Below, in pieces: positions 5,752 through 8,822 of a stretch of 8,822 bases of DNA (the first letter of the stretch is position 1; each line of letters opens with the position of its first letter). This DNA is from CAZLNO01 sp964561005 (lineage in GTDB: Bacteria > Pseudomonadota > Alphaproteobacteria > Kiloniellales > Rhodovibrionaceae). The position numbers and the translations under genes were made by a program. The notes under the pieces were generated by a model. That model did no database searches. It saw only the letters and a program-made list of their open reading frames with translations, and was not told where the DNA came from. Location: the NCBI GenBank assembly GCA_964561005.1, contig CAZLNO010000133.1, positions 1 through 8,822 on the forward strand. Direction: 5' to 3'.

Positions 5752-6857
5752 TGCGCCGGCTGCTCCCCCGCCTTGTCTTGCGTTTGCGGGAAGTGGTGGC
5801 GGGTGCCGTTGGCGATGCGGACCAGGGCCAGCATCAAGGGCACCTCGACGAGCACGCCCACGACGGTCGCCAGCGCCGCGCCGGATTGCAGCCCGAAGAG
5901 CGCGATCGCGGCGGCGACGGCCAGCTCGAAGAAGTTGCTCGCCCCGATCATCGCCCCCGGCGCGGCCACGCTGTGCGGCACGCGCCACGCCTTCGCCCAG
6001 CCGTAGGCCAGGAAGAAGATCAAAAACGTCTGCACGATCAGCGGAATGGCGATCAGCACGATGTGCAGCGGGTGCTTCAGGATCACCTCGCCCTGGAAGG
6101 CGAACAGCAGCACCAGCGTCAGGATCAAGGCCGCCGGCGTGACCGACCCGATCTTCTTCATGAAGACGCCGTCGAACCACGCGACGCCGCGCTTCTTGAT
6201 CAGCGTCACCCGCGTCAAATAGCCCGCCGCCAGCGGAATCACGATGTAGAGCAGCACGGAGAGCGCCACGGTGTTCCAGGGCACCACCATGTCCGAGACG
6301 CCGAGCAGGAACACCACGATCGGCGCGAAGGCGAAGAGCATGATGATGTCGTTCACCGACACCTGCACCAGCGTGTAGGCCGCGTCGCCGCGTGTCAGGA
6401 AGCTCCAGACGAAGACCATCGCCGTGCAGGGCGCGGCCCCCAGCAGAATCGCTCCGGCCAGGTACTCCCGCGCCAGACCGGCGGGAATCAGCGGCGCGAA
6501 GACCACCATCAGGAAAAAGTAGGCGATGGCGAACATCGTGAACGGCTTAATCAGCCAGTTCACCGTCGTCGTGATGATCAGGCCCTTGGGCTGGCGCCGC
6601 ACCCCGAGAATGGCGGAAAAGTCGATCTGCACCATCATCGGGAAGATCATCGCCCAGATCAGGACGGCGACCGGAATCGACACCTGCGCGTACTCGAAGC
6701 GCGCCAGCGTCTCCGGCACCGCGGGCGCGAGCTGGCCCAGCGCGATCCCCGCCACGATGGCGATGGCGACCCAAACGGAAAGATACCGTTCGAAAAGGCC
6801 CATGCCTTTCTTGATGTCGGGCTCGTCCGTGAGCCGGGTATGCGTTTCGACGCTCAT
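5748..6857 (-). CDS. acr3: ACR3-type arsenite efflux permease
   Basis: A 369-residue inner-membrane protein of the ACR3 family (BART superfamily), which exports arsenite, and sometimes antimonite, using the proton motive force. It starts with GLFERYLSVWVAIAIVAGIA, then about ten hydrophobic segments. The two residues essential in characterised ACR3 pumps are present: the cysteine of the fourth helix (Cys144 in GAAPCTAMVF) and the glutamate of the ninth (Glu311 in GASNFFELAV). WAMIFPMMVQIDF and NWLIKPFTMF are further typical blocks. The start at 6857 has only a weak ribosome binding site; Met19 is an alternative that matches the usual family start but has AAAGG too close. It lies 82 bases after the thioredoxin-like gene and overlaps the CC-motif gene by 4 bases. 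Confidence 0.97.
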   Translation of the reverse strand: MSVETHTRLTDEPDIKKGMGLFERYLSVWVAIAIVAGIALGQLAPAVPETLARFEYAQVSIPVAVLIWAMIFPMMVQIDFSAILGVRRQPKGLIITTTVNWLIKPFTMFAIAYFFLMVVFAPLIPAGLAREYLAGAILLGAAPCTAMVFVWSFLTRGDAAYTLVQVSVNDIIMLFAFAPIVVFLLGVSDMVVPWNTVALSVLLYIVIPLAAGYLTRVTLIKKRGVAWFDGVFMKKIGSVTPAALILTLVLLFAFQGEVILKHPLHIVLIAIPLIVQTFLIFFLAYGWAKAWRVPHSVAAPGAMIGASNFFELAVAAAIALFGLQSGAALATVVGVLVEVPLMLALVRIANGTRHHFPQTQDKAGEQPAQ

Positions 6858-6939
6858 TTGGTGGCAGTCCCATTGATTGCTTGGCGTGGATGGACGGGGC
6901 GACGCGACGGGGATGGCAAAGCGGGCTGGCGAAGCATGC

Positions 6940-7179
6940 TTACCGACCCTGTTTCAGCCAGCCCTCGACGTCGCGCTCGGACGGTTTGCCGCCGCTGTGG
7001 ACGAGCTTGCCGTCGATCGCGACGGCCGGCGTCGACATCGCGCCGTATTCCATGATGGTTGCCGCGTCGGTGACCTTCCCCACCGTGGCGTCGACCGCCA
7101 GTTCGGCCGCCTTGGCCTTAATCAACTCGGCGGTCTGTTCGCATTTCTTGCAGCCGGTGCCGAGCACTTTCACGTCCAT
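6940..7179 (-). CDS. Small thioredoxin-like redox disulfide protein
   Basis: A 79-residue thioredoxin-fold protein with a CxxC active site (Cys10-Lys-Lys-Cys13 in GTGCKKC) directly after the first beta strand, and the cis-proline block STPAVAIDG around Pro51. Length and pattern fit the small redox-active disulfide protein 2 type, shorter than normal thioredoxin. It probably exchanges thiols with a partner; such genes commonly sit next to DUF318/ArsP permeases, as here. The start at 7179 is set by GAGGAG with an 8-base spacer on the minus strand. The open frame continues upstream to 7236 but without family likeness. It follows the permease stop by 19 bases, which supports co-transcription. No signal peptide is seen, so it is cytoplasmic. 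Confidence 0.9.
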   Translation of the reverse strand: MDVKVLGTGCKKCEQTAELIKAKAAELAVDATVGKVTDAATIMEYGAMSTPAVAIDGKLVHSGGKPSERDVEGWLKQGR

Positions 7180-7198
7180 TGCTGGTTCTCCTCGAAAC

Positions 7199-8161
7199 TT
7201 ACAGGATTGCATTGAACAGGTAGCCAACCGCGACAAAGGCGATGGCCATGAAACCGGCGAACGCCGTCAGGCCGCGCACCGTGATCACCTGGCGGAGCAG
7301 GATGAACTCCGGCAGGGACAGGGCGACCACGCTCATCATCAGCACCAGCGCCGTGCCGATCGGCACGCCCTTGCCGAGCAGCGCCTCGATCACCGGGATC
7401 ACGCCAGTGGCGTTGGCGTACAGCGGAATGCCCGCCAGCACCGCTGCCGGCACCGCCAGCAGGTTGTCCGCACTGGCGTACTTCGCGAACACCTCCTGCG
7501 GTACGAAGCCGTGCAGCCCGGCCCCGATCCCGATGCCGATCAGCACATAGATCCAGATCCGGCCCACGATGTCGCGTACCTCGCCCCAGGCGAAGCGCGC
7601 GCGGCCGGCAAGACTGGTGTCCGCCGCCTTGTCGGCCGCCTGACCGGCGCGCACATGCCAGACGAAGTCCTGGACGAACCGCTCAAGGCGGAAGCGATCG
7701 GTCAGCCAGCCGCCCAGCATGCCCACCGCCAGGCCGGTCGCGACGTACAAGACCGCCAGTTCCCAGCCGACCACGCCGGCCAGCACGACCACCGCGACTT
7801 CGTTGATCATCGGCGAGGCGACCAGGAACGCCATGGTCGCCCCAAGCGGGATGCCGGATTTGAGGAAGCCGATGAACAGCGGCACCGAGGAGCAGGAGCA
7901 GAACGGCGTCACCGCCCCGAGGCCGACCGCCATGCCGTAGGTCATCCCGCGCGACCGGCCGGAGAGGTAGCCGCGCACGCGCTCCGGGGTGAGGACGCTG
8001 CGGAACAGCCCGACAAGGAAAATCACCGCGACCAGCAGGACGAAGATCTTGCTGGTATCCAGAACGAAGAAGTGGACGGCATCCGCCAAGCTTGTGCCCT
8101 CGGCAAGGCCGAGCAGCCGGAAGGTGACCAGGTCGGCCAGCCGCTCGAAGACTACGAACAT
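7199..8161 (-). CDS. Permease of the DUF318 / ArsP family
   Basis: A 320-residue membrane protein with about eight hydrophobic segments and a cytoplasmic loop around 158-195. The family signature VTPFCSCSSVPLFIGFLKSG at 85-102 holds Cys88 and Cys90, followed by IPLGATMAFLVASPMINEVA. A second half repeats the theme with AGIPLYANATGVIPVIEALL and LSLPEFILLRQV. Characterised ArsP exports trivalent methylated and aromatic arsenicals; other members are little known, so the substrate is inferred from position directly after arsR. The start at 8161 has AAGGAG with an 8-base spacer (minus strand) and overlaps the end of arsR by 10 bases. Together with Acr3 it gives the operon two different membrane exporters. 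Confidence 0.92.
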   Translation of the reverse strand: MFVVFERLADLVTFRLLGLAEGTSLADAVHFFVLDTSKIFVLLVAVIFLVGLFRSVLTPERVRGYLSGRSRGMTYGMAVGLGAVTPFCSCSSVPLFIGFLKSGIPLGATMAFLVASPMINEVAVVVLAGVVGWELAVLYVATGLAVGMLGGWLTDRFRLERFVQDFVWHVRAGQAADKAADTSLAGRARFAWGEVRDIVGRIWIYVLIGIGIGAGLHGFVPQEVFAKYASADNLLAVPAAVLAGIPLYANATGVIPVIEALLGKGVPIGTALVLMMSVVALSLPEFILLRQVITVRGLTAFAGFMAIAFVAVGYLFNAIL

Positions 8162-8541
8162 GGGTGTGTCTCCTTGTCGATAGCTGCGTCTGCCGTGTGT
8201 TGCGGCCGCGCGACGCGTTTCGTGCTGCTGGCCAGGCGCTTCAGGTCCGCCAGATGGTCGGCATCCCGGGCCGCGCCGGCGCGGGCGGCCTCGATGACGC
8301 GCGACAGCCACCGCGGCCGGTCCGGGTTCAGCCGGTAATGCAGCCATTGCGCGTCCCGCCGGGCGGCCACGACCCCCGCCGCGCGCAGCGTCGCGAGATG
8401 TCGCGAGACCTTCGGCTGCACGACGTCCAGCGCCTGGACGAGCTCGCACACGCAAAGCTCGCCCTCGCGCGCCAGCAACAGCACGCAGCGGAGACGCAGC
8501 CGATCCGACAGAGCAGCAAAAACGTGATCCACGCTTTCCAT
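8152..8541 (-). CDS. arsR: ArsR-family arsenic-responsive repressor
   Basis: A 129-residue winged-helix repressor of the ArsR/SmtB family. It holds ELCVCEL (Cys30, Cys32), the As(III)-binding motif in the helix before the recognition helix, then QPKVSRHLATLRAAGVVAAR, the DNA-contacting helix, and the wing AQWLHYRL. In this family arsenite binding releases the operator and opens the operon. The protein has another cysteine at 19, and one near the C-terminus (HPCS), which is longer than in the shortest ArsR proteins. The start at 8541 fits the usual family beginning (HVFAALSDRLRLR). No good ribosome binding site precedes it; the frame is open to 8667 but that stretch covers the promoter. It overlaps the permease gene by 10 bases. 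Confidence 0.95.
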   Translation of the reverse strand: MESVDHVFAALSDRLRLRCVLLLAREGELCVCELVQALDVVQPKVSRHLATLRAAGVVAARRDAQWLHYRLNPDRPRWLSRVIEAARAGAARDADHLADLKRLASSTKRVARPQHTADAAIDKETHPCS

Positions 8542-8547
8542 GCCACG

Positions 8548-8576
8548 CACATATGGTTGAACGTATATACAGTCAA
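8548..8576 (-). promoter_or_regulatory. Probable sigma-70 promoter of the ars operon
   Basis: On the minus strand TTGACT (plus 8571-8576) is a near-consensus -35 box, followed after exactly 17 bases by TATGTG (plus 8548-8553) as a -10 box. Transcription would begin near 8541, at the arsR start codon itself, implying a leaderless mRNA. TATATA at 8564-8569 is an alternative -10 but has no good -35 partner. Confidence 0.55.
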
Positions 8577-8584
8577 GCGTATAT
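8565..8584. promoter_or_regulatory. Probable ArsR operator
   Basis: ATATAC (8565-8570) and GTATAT (8579-8584) form a perfect inverted repeat with an 8-base spacer. The spacer contains the -35 box of the ars promoter, so a bound repressor would block RNA polymerase. A nearby CATATG (8550-8555) and the repeated CGTATAT with 16-bp offset (8562, 8578) may extend the site. AT-rich dyads of this kind are usual for ArsR. Confidence 0.65.
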
Positions 8585-8780
8585 GGCAGGCGTTCCGTCG
8601 CGACAAACCCCCCGCGTGGGTCAATGCATGCGATCAGGATCGACGATACCGCTGCGTCTACCGGCATCGACCGTTCCGAACGTGCACGTCGCGCCCGGCG
8701 AGCCGGGATATGCTCAGGTCGTGTCGAAGTCTTCGTAGTGTTTTTTTGTTTCTTGAATTTTCTCCGGGAGGCTTATCCCT
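8585..8780. other. Region upstream of the ars operator with no recognised gene
   Basis: Between the operator and the right edge there is no ORF with family likeness. A plus-strand frame ending at 8738 reads VHVAPGEPGYAQVVSKSS, which I cannot place. The second half (8736-8765) turns abruptly T-rich compared with its surroundings and may hold a promoter for a gene to the right. Confidence 0.4.
8725..8747 (+). terminator. Small hairpin followed by a run of seven T
   Basis: CGAA (8725-8728) and TTCG (8732-8735) can pair around GTC, followed after TAGTG by TTTTTTT at 8741-8747. The stem is short. CCCGG/CCGGG at 8694-8707 is another hairpin upstream. No plus-strand gene that needs a terminator is recognised before it, so this may be chance or the tail of a lost gene. 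Confidence 0.25.
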
Positions 8781-8822
8781 TTGAGTCCGGGACCGCATCA
8801 TGTGGTGACAGGTGGCCAGGAA
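8781..8822 (+). CDS. Possible start of a plus-strand gene cut by the window edge
   Basis: TTG at 8781 follows GGGAGG (8766-8771) with a 9-base spacer and opens a frame of 14 codons to the edge (MSPGPHHVVTGGQE if TTG is read as Met). No family can be assigned. The rarer start codon and short length make this weak. Confidence 0.2.
   Translation, partial: MSPGPHHVVTGGQE

Noticed and set aside
5751..8338. Long plus-strand open frames opposite acr3, the thioredoxin-like gene and the permease
   Set aside because: They mirror membrane-protein genes with clear motifs on the minus strand, and their products are dominated by His, Gln, Asp and Arg, typical of antisense frames.
8800..8808. ATG near the right edge as a gene start
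   Set aside because: The frame stops after two codons (ATG TGG TGA).
1..8822. tRNA, rRNA or CRISPR array
   Set aside because: No cloverleaf, rRNA-like stretch or regularly spaced repeats were seen on either strand by eye.

Overview
The window is GC-rich bacterial DNA, most like an alphaproteobacterium judging from base composition, codon use and the look of the protein families. That placement is an inference and no species can be named. It reads as an accessory region: the tail of a restriction-modification locus, a catabolic dehydrogenase beside a decayed regulator and thiolase, and a long arsenic-resistance operon.

Left part (1-1290). The C-terminal end of a large DNA methyltransferase or type IIG-like protein enters from the left edge. 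Four bases after its stop comes a complete HNH endonuclease, so the two are probably one transcription unit. The following 200-bp gap holds three separate inverted-repeat structures.

Central part (1291-3892). A PuuC-type NAD-dependent aldehyde dehydrogenase lies on the minus strand, preceded by a 43-codon ORF with a strong ribosome binding site and an ATGA overlap. Divergent from it is the start of a LysR-type regulator, broken by a perfect 19-bp tandem duplication. About 75 codons in, it runs without a gap into the C-terminal third of a thiolase. The thiolase is also broken, by a 4-bp tandem duplication, and has lost its last catalytic cysteine. A deletion appears to have fused the two genes and left the dehydrogenase without a working neighbouring regulator.

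Right part (3893-8822). A small NAD(P)H-dependent FMN reductase on the plus strand converges on a six-gene minus-strand cluster. In transcription order this is arsR, an ArsP-type (DUF318) permease, a thioredoxin-like CxxC protein, acr3 arsenite efflux pump, a CC/Se-motif protein of about 100 residues, and a tandem-domain universal stress protein. Gaps are short or overlapping (10-bp overlap, 19, 82, 4-bp overlap, 31 bp), so one arsenic-inducible operon is likely. An inverted repeat ATATAC-N8-GTATAT covers the -35 box in front of arsR and is the probable ArsR operator. ArsR would sense As(III), Acr3 would expel arsenite, and the permease would handle an organic or other metalloid form. The CxxC, CC-motif and Usp proteins are less understood accessories.

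The last 280 bases contain the ars control region, then a stretch with no recognised gene, a T-rich segment, and possibly the first codons of a plus-strand gene cut by the window edge.
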